NCBI RefSeq assembly: GCF_001571145.1
Contig: NZ_BCTF01000001.1
Span: 248,001-312,000, forward strand
Source: Hydrogenophaga flava NBRC 102514
GTDB lineage: Bacteria; Pseudomonadota; Gammaproteobacteria; Burkholderiales; Burkholderiaceae_C
DNA: 64,000 nt
Direction: 5' to 3'
The position numbers were made by a program, and so were the translations under genes. This document shows positions 55,595-63,680 of the stretch, in pieces (positions within the stretch are counted from its first letter, which is position 1; each line of letters starts with the position of its first letter). The notes beneath the pieces were generated by a model that saw only the letters and a list, made by a program, of their open reading frames with translations, did no database searches and was not told where the DNA came from.

Positions 55595-56608
55595 TCAGCT
55601 CCGGGCCAGAGGAACGATTTTCTGTTCGATGGCGCCGAAGATGCTCTGGCCGTCCTTGCCCTTCATCTCGATGCGGATGGTGTCGCCGAACTTCATGAAT
55701 TCGGTCGAGGGCTTGCCGTCCAGGATGGACTCGATGGCGCGCTTCTCGGCGATGCAGGAATAGCCCTTGGGCCAGTCCTTCTTGCCGTCGACCTCGACGC
55801 CACGGTTGCTCACCGTGCCCGAACCGACGATGGAGCCGGCGCGCACGTTGCGCGTCTTGCCGATGTGGGCGATGAGTTGGCCGAAGTGGAAGGTCATGTC
55901 GGGGCCGGCGTCGCACATGCCGACCTTGCGGCCGTTCCAGGTGCTCTGCAGGGTCAGGTGCACGCGGCCGCCCTGCCAGGCGTCGCCCAGCTCGTCGGGC
56001 GTCACGGCCACCGGGCTGAACGCGGTGGCCGGCTTGCTCTGGAAGAAACCAAAGCCCTTGGCCAGCTCGGCCGGGATCAGATTGCGCAGGCTCACGTCGT
56101 TGGCCAGCATCAGCAGGCGCACGCCATCCAGCGCCTGTTCGGGCGTGGAGCACATCGGCACATCGCCGGTGATGACCGCGATCTCGGACTCGAAGTCGAT
56201 GCCGTAGTCCTCGCTGGGCACGACCACGTCGTCGCGCGGGCCAATGAAGTCGTCGCTTCCGCCCTGGTACATCAGCGGGTCCTCGTAGAAGCTGGCCGGC
56301 ACCTCGGAGTTGCGGGCGGCGCGCACCAGCTCGACGTGGTTGATGTAGGCCGAACCGTCGGCCCACTGGTAAGCGCGCGGCAGCGGGGCCATGCACATGG
56401 CCGGGTCGAACGGGAAGGCGTGGCGCGCCTTGCCCTGGTTGAGCGTGACGTAAAGATCCTGCAGCTGGGGCGCCATGAAGTTCCAGTCGTCCAGCACCTG
56501 CTGCAGCCTGGTGGCGATGCCCGTCGCATAATGGGCGGTCGTCAGGTCGCGCGAGACGACCACCAGTTGTCCGTCACGCGAGCCGTCCTTGTAGGTGGCG
56601 AGTTTCAT
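55595..56608 (-). CDS. Fumarylacetoacetate hydrolase family protein
   Basis: A 337-residue FAH-fold enzyme cleaving or hydrating an acylpyruvate-type product of aromatic catabolism. Metal-binding carboxylates are visible as DFESEIAVITGD near 140-150 and the DVSLRN region near 190; GSGTVSNRG lies near the C-terminal part of the fold. The N-terminal 80 residues form the FAH_N-like extension (LATYKDGSRDGQLVVVSRD). A divergent IclR regulator and a palindrome between them suggest inducible expression. Possible substrates are fumarylpyruvate (gentisate pathway, fitting the oxygenase at 11-13 kb) or fumarylacetoacetate; sequence alone does not decide. Confidence 0.88.
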   Translation of the reverse strand: MKLATYKDGSRDGQLVVVSRDLTTAHYATGIATRLQQVLDDWNFMAPQLQDLYVTLNQGKARHAFPFDPAMCMAPLPRAYQWADGSAYINHVELVRAARNSEVPASFYEDPLMYQGGSDDFIGPRDDVVVPSEDYGIDFESEIAVITGDVPMCSTPEQALDGVRLLMLANDVSLRNLIPAELAKGFGFFQSKPATAFSPVAVTPDELGDAWQGGRVHLTLQSTWNGRKVGMCDAGPDMTFHFGQLIAHIGKTRNVRAGSIVGSGTVSNRGVEVDGKKDWPKGYSCIAEKRAIESILDGKPSTEFMKFGDTIRIEMKGKDGQSIFGAIEQKIVPLARS

Positions 56609-56643
56609 GCGAGTCTCCTGCGGGTTGTGGGGTTTACATGATT

Positions 56644-56661
56644 ACGAATAGTGAAATTCGT
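56644..56661. promoter_or_regulatory. Palindromic operator candidate for the IclR-family regulator
   Basis: ACGAAT-N6-ATTCGT in an unusually A/T-rich divergent spacer (56609-56753), 35 nt before the hydrolase start and 93 nt from the IclR start. Position and symmetry fit an IclR-family site; binding is inferred. Confidence 0.5.
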
Positions 56662-56753
56662 TAACCTATACGTAAAAATCGCATTCTAGTTCACGGCGCA
56701 CATTTGCGTGTGAAAGCCCCTCATTCCACCCCAGCGCTCCCGACGTTGTTCCG

Positions 56754-57632
56754 ATGCCCGCCGCGAAAAACCCTGCCTCCGAGGCCTCCCACCGACGCGA
56801 CACTCCCGAAACGGACACCGAGCACCTGCGCGCGGGCATCCAGTCGGTCGAGGTTGGGTTCGAGCTGCTCAACGCCCTGTCCCAGGCCCCCGGTGCGCTG
56901 ATGCTGCGCGACCTGGCTGCCGCCGCCGGCATGAGCGCTGCCAAGGCCCACCGCTACCTGGTGAGCTTCCAGCGCATGGGCCTGGTGATGCAGGACCCGG
57001 TGAGCACCCGCTACGACCTGGGCCCGGCCTCGCTGCGCCTGGGACTGGCCAGCCTGAGCCGGCTGGACGCCGTGAAGCTGGCGCGCGACCGCATTCCCTC
57101 CCTGCTGGCCGAAACCGGCCACACGCTGGCAATTGCCGTCTGGGGCAACCAGGGGCCGACCATGGTGCACTGGGCCGAGGCCCCGCAGACCGTGCCCGTC
57201 ACCCTGCGCCTGGGCGACGTGATGCCGCTGCTGACCTCGGCCACCGGGCGCTGTTTTGCCGCGTTCATGGGCCAGGAGGGGCGCGACGCCCAGCGCATCG
57301 CGCCCATGATCCGCGAGGAGCTGGCCCGGGTGAAGAAACTGCCGCGCAACGGCCTGCCGCTGGAAGACGTGCCGCAGACGCTGCAGGATGTCCAGGCCCT
57401 GCTCGATGAAACCCGGGCCCAGGGCCTGGGTCGCGTGGTGCACAGCCTGCTGCCTGGCGTGGGAGGTTTCTGCGCGCCGGTGTTCGACGCCCAGGGCCGC
57501 CTGGCGCTGGGCCTGGTGGTGCTGGGCTCGGTGGCAACGCTGGACACCGACTGGAACGGTGCCCCCGCCCAGGCGCTGCGGCGCTGCGCCCGCCAGCTCA
57601 GCGACGATCTGGGCCACCGGCCAACGCCATGA
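56754..57632 (+). CDS. IclR-family transcriptional regulator
   Basis: A 292-residue regulator. The N-terminal winged HTH (GFELLNALSQAPGALMLRDLA; then SAAKAHRYLVSFQRMGLV) follows a 25-residue disordered leader; the C-terminal effector domain spans about 105-285 (TLAIAVWGNQGPTMVHW; LLTSATGRCFAAFM). It is divergent from the FAH-family gene, its likely target, with a palindrome between them. Its stop overlaps the DUF3108 start by 4 nt. The effector is unknown. Confidence 0.9.
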   Translation: MPAAKNPASEASHRRDTPETDTEHLRAGIQSVEVGFELLNALSQAPGALMLRDLAAAAGMSAAKAHRYLVSFQRMGLVMQDPVSTRYDLGPASLRLGLASLSRLDAVKLARDRIPSLLAETGHTLAIAVWGNQGPTMVHWAEAPQTVPVTLRLGDVMPLLTSATGRCFAAFMGQEGRDAQRIAPMIREELARVKKLPRNGLPLEDVPQTLQDVQALLDETRAQGLGRVVHSLLPGVGGFCAPVFDAQGRLALGLVVLGSVATLDTDWNGAPAQALRRCARQLSDDLGHRPTP

Positions 57633-58882
57633 CCGCTGCCGTGCCGCACTTCCCCGTCGAGCGCGCGGCACCACGCCGGCGCGTGCTGTTCGCGCTGGGC
57701 GCAGGCGTGCTGCTGGCGCACCTGAGCCTGCTCAGCGGCGGCCTGTCTGGACTGTCGCTGGACATGTTCAAGGCCACCGCCTCCGATCCCGCGAGCGCAC
57801 CCGATGCGACTGGCGCGCCGCCACCACCCGAACTGGCCGCCGCCCTGAGCGAGGAGCTGCCGCCGCCCGTGCGCACCAGCCGCGTGCGCTGGATCCTGCC
57901 CAAGCCGCCGGCGCCCGAACCGGCACCTCCGCCTCCGCCACCTCCCCCGCCGCCCAAGGTGGTCGAACCGCCGCCTCCGCCGCCGGTGGAAGCGGCGGTG
58001 GAGGAGCCCCCCGCCGAACCGCCGGCCGAGCCCCCACCGGTCGAAGTGGCCGTGGCGCCACCACCGGAACCGCCCGCCCCACCGCCGGTCGAAGCCACGC
58101 CCGCCAACCCACCAGCCCCGGTGTCGGACCTGCCCCCGGCCACCGAGGTCGCCGCCAGCACGGTCCAGGGCCAGGGCGCGGGACTGGCCGACGCCGGCCT
58201 GCCGCCGGCCCTGCCGCCGCCGGGCACCGAATTGCGTTTCAACGCCACCTCCCTCTCCAAGGGCAAGACCTACAACGGCTCTGCGCAGCTGGAATGGTCC
58301 AACGACGGTCGGCAGTACGAGGCCAGGCTGACTGTGCGCGTGCTGGTGTTCACCGTGCTGACGCAGAGCAGCAAGGGCCTGCTCAATACCAAGGGCCTGG
58401 TGCCCGACCGCTTCACCGACCAGCGCCGCAGCAGCGAGCGGGCCGCGCACTTCGACCGGGAAGGACAGCGGCTGCGCTTCAGCAACAACGCGCCGGATGC
58501 CAAGCTGCTGCCCGGCGCCCAGGACTGGCTGTCGGTGAACTTCCAGCTGGCCGCCCTGTTCAATGCCCGCCCGGACGCCTACTCCGAAGGGCAGTCGCTG
58601 CGCCTGCCAGTCACCAGTGTGACCACCGCCGAGATCTGGCTGTTCCAGGTCGGCGCCCGGTCTACCGAACCCCTGCCCGCTGGCGAGGTACGGGTGGTCA
58701 AACTCACCCGCAGCCCGCGCAAGGAGTTCGACAAGAAGGTGGAGGTCTGGCTGATGCCGGACCACGCCCACCTGCCCGGCCGCATCCGCATCACCGAGTC
58801 CAACGGCGACTACCTGGACATGGTCCTGCAGGACCTTCCGGTGCTGCAGGCCTTACCCTCGGGCCAGCCCCAGCTGCAGTGA
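57629..58882 (+). CDS. DUF3108 protein with TonB-like proline-rich region
   Basis: A 417-residue envelope protein. An N-terminal membrane anchor (VLFALGAGVLLAHLSLL) is followed by about 110 residues dominated by Pro, Glu, Ala and Val (runs of up to ten prolines, 95-170), a periplasm-spanning style seen in TonB. The C-terminal 210 residues are the DUF3108 domain (ELRFNATSLSKGKTYNGSA; VTTAEIWLFQVG; VEVWLMPDHAHLPGRIRIT), predicted beta-rich. Function unknown. ATG overlaps the IclR stop by 4 nt. Confidence 0.83.
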   Translation: MTAAVPHFPVERAAPRRRVLFALGAGVLLAHLSLLSGGLSGLSLDMFKATASDPASAPDATGAPPPPELAAALSEELPPPVRTSRVRWILPKPPAPEPAPPPPPPPPPPKVVEPPPPPPVEAAVEEPPAEPPAEPPPVEVAVAPPPEPPAPPPVEATPANPPAPVSDLPPATEVAASTVQGQGAGLADAGLPPALPPPGTELRFNATSLSKGKTYNGSAQLEWSNDGRQYEARLTVRVLVFTVLTQSSKGLLNTKGLVPDRFTDQRRSSERAAHFDREGQRLRFSNNAPDAKLLPGAQDWLSVNFQLAALFNARPDAYSEGQSLRLPVTSVTTAEIWLFQVGARSTEPLPAGEVRVVKLTRSPRKEFDKKVEVWLMPDHAHLPGRIRITESNGDYLDMVLQDLPVLQALPSGQPQLQ

Positions 58883-58914
58883 AGCGCAGAACTGTGCCGA
58901 AAAACACACGCATC

Positions 58915-58944
58915 TTGAAACTTCGGCCCACAGGACCATCTAAA
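58915..58944 (+). promoter_or_regulatory. Candidate promoter for the DUF3567 gene
   Basis: TTGAAA at 58915-58920 and TCTAAA at 58939-58944, 18 nt apart, in an A/T-richer part of the spacer 58883-59031. The -10 match is only moderate. Confidence 0.3.
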
Positions 58945-59031
58945 ACTGCAACAGGCCTGAAGCCCGGCGACGAATTGCCGATATAAGTGACAACAGGCGC
59001 ACCGTTTCGCCCTGTGGAAGGAAATACAGCC

Positions 59032-59316
59032 ATGCACATGCTCTACGACTCCGATGCCTTTGCGGTGGTCCACATCCTGGCCAACGCGCCGGAAGATGCC
59101 GAAGCGCAGCGCCTCCTGGGCCCGCAGATTCCCCGCCACGGTTTTGAAATCGTCGACAAGCGTTCGGGCAAAGAGGTCTACCTCGACGGCTCGTGGGCCG
59201 AGATGTTCCAGGAACAGATCCAGGCCTGGCAGCAGAACACCCCGTCTCAGGAAGAGGTGGAAGACACGCTCGAAGGCTACGCTTCGCTGGCCCAGATGCC
59301 GGTGGTGATGCACTGA
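59032..59316 (+). CDS. DUF3567 family protein
   Basis: A 94-residue soluble protein typical of Burkholderiales, recognised by MLYDSDAFAVVHILAN, the RHGFEIVDKRSGKEVYLDG core and an acidic C-terminus. No function is assigned to the family. ATG 59032 follows AAGGAAA by a normal spacing. It is preceded by its own spacer with a candidate promoter and followed by a dispersed repeat and a strong terminator, so it is probably monocistronic. Confidence 0.9.
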   Translation: MHMLYDSDAFAVVHILANAPEDAEAQRLLGPQIPRHGFEIVDKRSGKEVYLDGSWAEMFQEQIQAWQQNTPSQEEVEDTLEGYASLAQMPVVMH

Positions 59317-59322
59317 AGGCTC

Positions 59323-59390
59323 CCCCCGCGCCGCGCCTGCGGCGCGTCACCCCCAGGGGGCGATGCGAGTGGCCCGGCGAAGCCGGTTCC
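59323..59390 (-). repeat. Dispersed Comamonadaceae-type intergenic repeat, copy 2
   Basis: The reverse complement reads GGAACCGGCTTCGCCGGG, then CGCCCCCTGGGGGTGACGCG and GCAGGCGCGGCGCGGGGG, aligning block by block with copy 1 at 53676-53742. It lies between the DUF3567 stop and its terminator. Confidence 0.7.
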
Positions 59391-59422
59391 ACCGCAGCCT
59401 GGACTCAAGCCCTTCTCTCCAA

Positions 59423-59451
59423 AAGCCCGGCACCTGCCGGGCTTCGTTTTT
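59423..59451 (+). terminator. Rho-independent terminator downstream of DUF3567
   Basis: AAGCCCGGCA and TGCCGGGCTT form a perfect 10-bp stem with a two-base centre (in practice a small tetraloop), followed by CGTTTTT. On the other strand TTTT follows, so it may also end the convergent abrB transcript, whose stop is 8 nt away. Confidence 0.85.
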
Positions 59452-59458
59452 GGGGTAT

Positions 59459-60562
59459 TCAGTCCTTCTGTCTCGCGATCCACCACCGGTACACCGGCTC
59501 AGCCAGGATCAGCACCGCCACCAGGCGGCAGACCTGGAACGCGGTCACCATGGGCACGCCCAGCTGCAGCACCTTGGCGGTGATGGACATTTCGGCGATG
59601 CCCCCGGGCGAGGTGCCTAGCACCATCGTGGCCGGGTGCAGCCCCGTCATCAGGGACAGCAGCCAGGCGAAGCCGGCGCACACCGCCATCATGAACAGGC
59701 TGGCCAGCGCCACCGAACCCAGCCAGCGCGGCGCGGTGTGCACGAAGGCCGGCGTGAAGCGCACTCCCAGGCTCACACCGATCACCAGCTGCGCCGCGGC
59801 GCTGAGCGCGGGCGGGATTGCCGACAGCGTCACGCCGCTGAGCGCCAGCACCATGGTGGCCACCAGGGCCCCCATGAACCAGGGGTTGGCCCGGCCCAGC
59901 CGGCGCATGACCAGAATGCCCGCCAGGGTCAGGCCGCCCAGCTGGGCCAGTCCCGCGATGTCCACGGCGCGCGCGCCGGGGGGCGCCGGCTCCAGACCGG
60001 ACACGCCCCAGGCCTGCATGGCGAAAGGGATGGTCACGGTGACGAGCAGCACGCGCAGGCTGTGGGCTGCCGCCACCAGGTCGGTGCGTGCGCCATGGCG
60101 CTCCGCGATCAGGGTCATCTCGGAGGCCCCGCCGATCGCACCGGCGAAATAGGTGGTGCTGCGCAGCTGCGCCGGGCTCAGATGTGCGAGCTGCTGCGCA
60201 TGGACACGCCGCAGCCAGACACCGAACCCCAAGCCCAGTGCCAGCGCCCACACGATGCCCAGGGCGATCGCCCACCAGAGCCCGACCACCAGCACCCCGA
60301 CCGCTGGCGTGAAGTACAGGCCGAGCGCGGCGCCGATCACCCACTGGCCGCCGTTGCGCAGTGGAATCCAGCTCGCCGTGGGCGCACCGAACACCGACAC
60401 CAGTGCGGTCGCCAGCAGGGGCCCCAGCATCCAGGGGATGGGCGTGTTCAGCCAGACGCACAGGCGCGCCGCCCCGAAGGCCAGCACCAGGGTCAGCAAG
60501 ACACGAAGGACGAAGGGGGTGCCCCGGGTGGTCGGGGCCTCAGGATCGGGAACGGGCAACAC
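59459..60562 (-). CDS. AbrB family (COG3180) membrane protein
   Basis: A 367-residue inner-membrane protein with two homologous halves of about five helices each: first WMLGPLLATALVSVFG, then FAGAIGGASEMTLIAERHGA; second WFMGALVATMVLALSG, then GTSPGGIAEMSITAKVLQLG. The paired GGxxEM motifs define the family, often annotated as 'ammonia monooxygenase' or regulator, but the biochemical role is unclear and transport is plausible. GTG 60562 is the best start in frame; no strong ribosome-binding site distinguishes it. It is divergent from the ChaN gene. Confidence 0.85.
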   Translation of the reverse strand: MLPVPDPEAPTTRGTPFVLRVLLTLVLAFGAARLCVWLNTPIPWMLGPLLATALVSVFGAPTASWIPLRNGGQWVIGAALGLYFTPAVGVLVVGLWWAIALGIVWALALGLGFGVWLRRVHAQQLAHLSPAQLRSTTYFAGAIGGASEMTLIAERHGARTDLVAAAHSLRVLLVTVTIPFAMQAWGVSGLEPAPPGARAVDIAGLAQLGGLTLAGILVMRRLGRANPWFMGALVATMVLALSGVTLSAIPPALSAAAQLVIGVSLGVRFTPAFVHTAPRWLGSVALASLFMMAVCAGFAWLLSLMTGLHPATMVLGTSPGGIAEMSITAKVLQLGVPMVTAFQVCRLVAVLILAEPVYRWWIARQKD

Positions 60563-60631
60563 GGACAGGGCACCGACAAGGCCGCCGACAAGGCGCCGAC
60601 ACAACAACAGCAGGACGCGTAGTATCGGACC

Positions 60632-61459
60632 ATGATCTGTCGACCCGCTGTCATCGTCCGCCGCTTCTCCGCTGCTTTGATGGCATTGGTGCTCGGAGCC
60701 TGCAGCGCCATGCCCCGGGTCGCGGCGGACCTCCGGGGCCTGCTGCCCACGCCCTTGCTCCTGGTCGGGGAGCAGCACGACGCACCCGAACACCAGGCCC
60801 TGCAGCGCGACACCGTGCAGCAGCTGGCCGCTCGCGGCGAACTGGGCGCGCTGGTGCTGGAGATGGTCGAACAGGGCCGGGACACCCGCCGCCTGCCGCC
60901 CGATGCCAGCGAGGCCCAGGTGCGGGAGGCGCTGGACTGGACCGGCGAGCGCAACACGGGCGCCTGGCCCTGGGCTGTGTACGGCCCGACCGTCCTGTCG
61001 GCGGTGCGCGCCGGGGTGCAGGTGCTGGGCGGCAACCTGCCCCGTGCCGGGATGCGCACCGCCATGGCCGATGCCACCCTGGACGGCACGCTGCCCGCGC
61101 CAGCCCTGCAGCGGCAGCGCGAGGCGATCCGCGACGGCCACTGCCAGCTGCTGCCCGACACCCAGATCGCACCGATGACCCGCATCCAGATTGCCCGCGA
61201 CCGTGCCATGGCCCGGACCGCCGTGGACGCGCTCCAGCCGGGACGCACGGTGCTGCTGATCGCGGGCAACGGCCACGTGCAGCGCGACCTGGGGGTGCCG
61301 CACCACCTGCCCGCCGGGCAGCCGCACCGCGTGGTGATGGCGCTGGCCGGCGAGGTGGCCGGGCCGGCCGATCCGGCCGTGGCCGACCGCCAGTGGGTGA
61401 CGCCGCCAAGGCCCACCCAGGACCATTGCGCCGAGATGCGGCAGCAGATGGGCCGCTGA
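60632..61459 (+). CDS. ChaN-family haem-binding lipoprotein
   Basis: A 275-residue exported protein with a lipobox (ALMALVLGAC) near residue 24. The ChaN domain follows: LLLVGEQHDAPEHQALQ, ALVLEMVEQGRD, the TRIQIARDRAMA segment and AGNGHVQRDLGVP. Family members bind haem at a dimer interface and are linked to iron uptake, but no TonB receptor is adjacent here. The C-terminus converges with the zinc-ribbon gene (23-nt spacer). Confidence 0.87.
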   Translation: MICRPAVIVRRFSAALMALVLGACSAMPRVAADLRGLLPTPLLLVGEQHDAPEHQALQRDTVQQLAARGELGALVLEMVEQGRDTRRLPPDASEAQVREALDWTGERNTGAWPWAVYGPTVLSAVRAGVQVLGGNLPRAGMRTAMADATLDGTLPAPALQRQREAIRDGHCQLLPDTQIAPMTRIQIARDRAMARTAVDALQPGRTVLLIAGNGHVQRDLGVPHHLPAGQPHRVVMALAGEVAGPADPAVADRQWVTPPRPTQDHCAEMRQQMGR

Positions 61460-61482
61460 GCCGGCAACGCGCCACCCGGCGC

Positions 61483-62550
61483 TCAGCTTCCTTCGAGCGA
61501 CATCAGGATGTAGAGCAGGATCAACCCGGCGATCACCGCCAGCGCGATCTTGACCCAGCTCTTGGGGTACTCGCCTGCGACCTGCCCGGTGGCGCCGTTC
61601 ACCACCACCTGGTAGTCCTTCGCGCCGTAGCGGTAGCCCACCAGCCAGACCGGCAGCAGCACGTGCTTGAAGGTCTGGCGGTCGAAGCTCGGTGCCACCT
61701 GCAGGTTGCGGTGGGTGTCGGCGCGGATGTCCTGCGCGCACATCTGGCGGATCGCCGCGACCATGCGTTCGCGCCCGCGCTGGGCAGCGGCCACCAGGTC
61801 GAGCTGGTAGCGCTCCACCGTCCAGCCGCTGAGGTAGCCCGGGTCGTAGGGTTTGAGGCGCTCGGACGCGGTGGGAAACGGTTCGACCGCCTCCACCAGC
61901 CGCGGGTGCACCCCGCGCGAGCCGCAGACCAGGGTGTCGTCGAAGAAGTGCCGCACCTGGCCGCTGACCGGAAACCAGCGGACCTGCCGCTCGCCTTTCT
62001 GGTTCTGGTAATACTCTCCGCCCTCGGCCGTGTAGCGCGCGCTGACCTCGGCGTCGAAGGTCCAGTACGGCAGGTAGACCCCCTTGACGGTGTCGGTGAG
62101 CGCCTTGCCACCGAGGTTGTTGGGCGCCCAGAAGCGCGACTTGTACCAGCTGCGCAGCTTGTCGCGTGCACTCGGTTCGCTGACGTCGAAGGGCAGCAGG
62201 CTCTCGGGCCGGATGATGTCGCCGGTTTCCTCGAACTCGACCAGCGCCGTCGAGCCGCAGAAATCGCAGGCCTTGCCCTGCTGGGCGTTGGTGAAGGTGC
62301 TGATCGCCTGGCAGTGCTGGCAGCGCACGGGCCGGCGCTGGTCCTGCCAGCCACGCGCGCTCTGCGGGATCGACTGCAACGCCGCGACCAGGTCGTGCTC
62401 AACGATCTCGCCATCGGCCTGGACCTCGTAGGGCGACTCGGTGCCGCAGTAGGCGCAGATCAGCGCCTTCTTCGCCGGGTTCCACTGCGCCTCGCCGCCG
62501 CAGGCCGGACAGGCCAGCTTCTGGCGCGCGGTGACTTCGCTCAGTTGCAT
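61483..62550 (-). CDS. Zinc-ribbon protein with C-terminal membrane anchor, partner of the SPFH gene
   Basis: A 355-residue protein. Two N-terminal zinc ribbons (CPACGGEAQW with CAYCG; CQHCQAIS with CDFCGS) precede a central domain with VYLPYWTFDAEVSARYTAE and LPVWLVGYRYGAKDYQVVVNG, and one C-terminal helix (IALAVIAGLILLYILM). Such proteins are often labelled as TFIIB-like or PriA-like zinc ribbons, but they lack helicase motifs. ATG 62550 is 11 nt after the SPFH gene stop. Function unknown; a membrane-surface role with the SPFH protein is inferred. Confidence 0.8.
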   Translation of the reverse strand: MQLSEVTARQKLACPACGGEAQWNPAKKALICAYCGTESPYEVQADGEIVEHDLVAALQSIPQSARGWQDQRRPVRCQHCQAISTFTNAQQGKACDFCGSTALVEFEETGDIIRPESLLPFDVSEPSARDKLRSWYKSRFWAPNNLGGKALTDTVKGVYLPYWTFDAEVSARYTAEGGEYYQNQKGERQVRWFPVSGQVRHFFDDTLVCGSRGVHPRLVEAVEPFPTASERLKPYDPGYLSGWTVERYQLDLVAAAQRGRERMVAAIRQMCAQDIRADTHRNLQVAPSFDRQTFKHVLLPVWLVGYRYGAKDYQVVVNGATGQVAGEYPKSWVKIALAVIAGLILLYILMSLEGS

Positions 62551-62561
62551 GCGCCTGCGGG

Positions 62562-63644
62562 TCAGCCCTTGAGGAAGTCGTCCAAGGCCGCCTGCGGCAC
62601 GCGCCACTGGCTGCCGATCTTGCGGCCCTCGAGGTTGCCCGCCTCCAGCTCCTGCAGCACGTCGGCCGGACTCACGCCCAGGGCCTCGGCCACCTGCTCG
62701 GGCGTCATCAGCGCGATGGGCGCCGACACCGGGGCGGTCGCCGCCGCGGGGGCCTGGGGCACCAGGCCCGGCATCGACGGCGCCTGCGCCGCACCACCGG
62801 CCATGCCCTGCATCATCGACTGGCCCATGGCCAGGCCGGCCGCCAGCTCGGCGCCGATGCCGGCGGTGCCCGCCTTGCCTTCGGCCAGGGCGTTGCCCAT
62901 GTTGTATTTGATGTAGTCGTTGAGGTTGCCGATGGCGGTCATGGAGCCGCGTTTGTCGATCGCCTGCTCCAGCTCGGGCGGCACCGACACGTTTTCCACC
63001 ACGAACGCGGTGAGTTCGATGCCGTACTTCTCGCGCGTGGCGACGTTGATCGGCTCCAGCAGCGCCTCGCCCAGCTCGCTGTAGCGCGTGGCCACGTCCA
63101 GCGCAGGCACCTTGGCCTTGGCCAGGGTCTCGCTGAACACGCTGACCAGGCGCGAGCGCATCACGTCGTTGAACTCGTCCAGCCGGAAGTGGTGGTCGGT
63201 GCCCGCGACTTCCTTGAGGAACTTGACCGGGTCGACGATCTTGAAGTCGTAGGTGCCGAAGGCGCGCATGCGCACCACGCCGAAGTCGGCGTCGCGCATC
63301 ATCACCGGGTTGGACGTGCCCCACTTGTTGCCGGTGAAGACGCGCGTGATGACGTAGTAGACGTCGGCCTTGAACGGCGTCTGGAACTTGTACTTCCAGC
63401 CCAGCAGGTCCGACAAGATCGGGATGTTCTCGGTCTTGAGCGTGTGGCGGCCCGGCCCCAGCGTGTCGGCAAACTGGCCGACGTAGACGAACTGCGCCAC
63501 CTGGCTTTCGCGAACGATCAGCTGGGCCTCGTTCTTGATCTGCTTGTCGTCGTCCGGGAAGCGGTACGACAACGTATCGCGGGAGTCGTCGACCCACTCG
63601 ATGACGTCGATGAACTGGCGGTTCAGGAAATCCATGATGGCCAT
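62562..63644 (-). CDS. SPFH/Band-7 domain protein (YdjI-like) with C-terminal helix-turn-helix
   Basis: A 360-residue protein. The SPFH domain spans about 20-230 (LIVRESQVAQFVYVGQFAD; VMMRDADFGVVRMRAFGTYD; LTAFVVENVSVPPELEQAID), followed by a Gly/Met/Ala-rich linker (GLAMGQSMMQGMAGG) and a C-terminal excisionase-like helix-turn-helix (MTPEQVAEALGVSPADVLQEL, then KIGSQWRVP). There is no evident membrane segment, so it may assemble on the membrane surface. It is followed by the zinc-ribbon protein and preceded by an aminotransferase on the same strand (36-nt gap). Confidence 0.85.
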   Translation of the reverse strand: MAIMDFLNRQFIDVIEWVDDSRDTLSYRFPDDDKQIKNEAQLIVRESQVAQFVYVGQFADTLGPGRHTLKTENIPILSDLLGWKYKFQTPFKADVYYVITRVFTGNKWGTSNPVMMRDADFGVVRMRAFGTYDFKIVDPVKFLKEVAGTDHHFRLDEFNDVMRSRLVSVFSETLAKAKVPALDVATRYSELGEALLEPINVATREKYGIELTAFVVENVSVPPELEQAIDKRGSMTAIGNLNDYIKYNMGNALAEGKAGTAGIGAELAAGLAMGQSMMQGMAGGAAQAPSMPGLVPQAPAAATAPVSAPIALMTPEQVAEALGVSPADVLQELEAGNLEGRKIGSQWRVPQAALDDFLKG

Positions 63645-63680
63645 GCGGAGCCTCCTTGCAGCGGAAAGGGTGGACGGGTG

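Noticed and set aside
60493..61467. Minus-strand frames opposite the ChaN gene, including an apparent extension of abrB to 61741
   Set aside because: They are antisense to a clear ChaN lipoprotein; AbrB homology starts near 60500.
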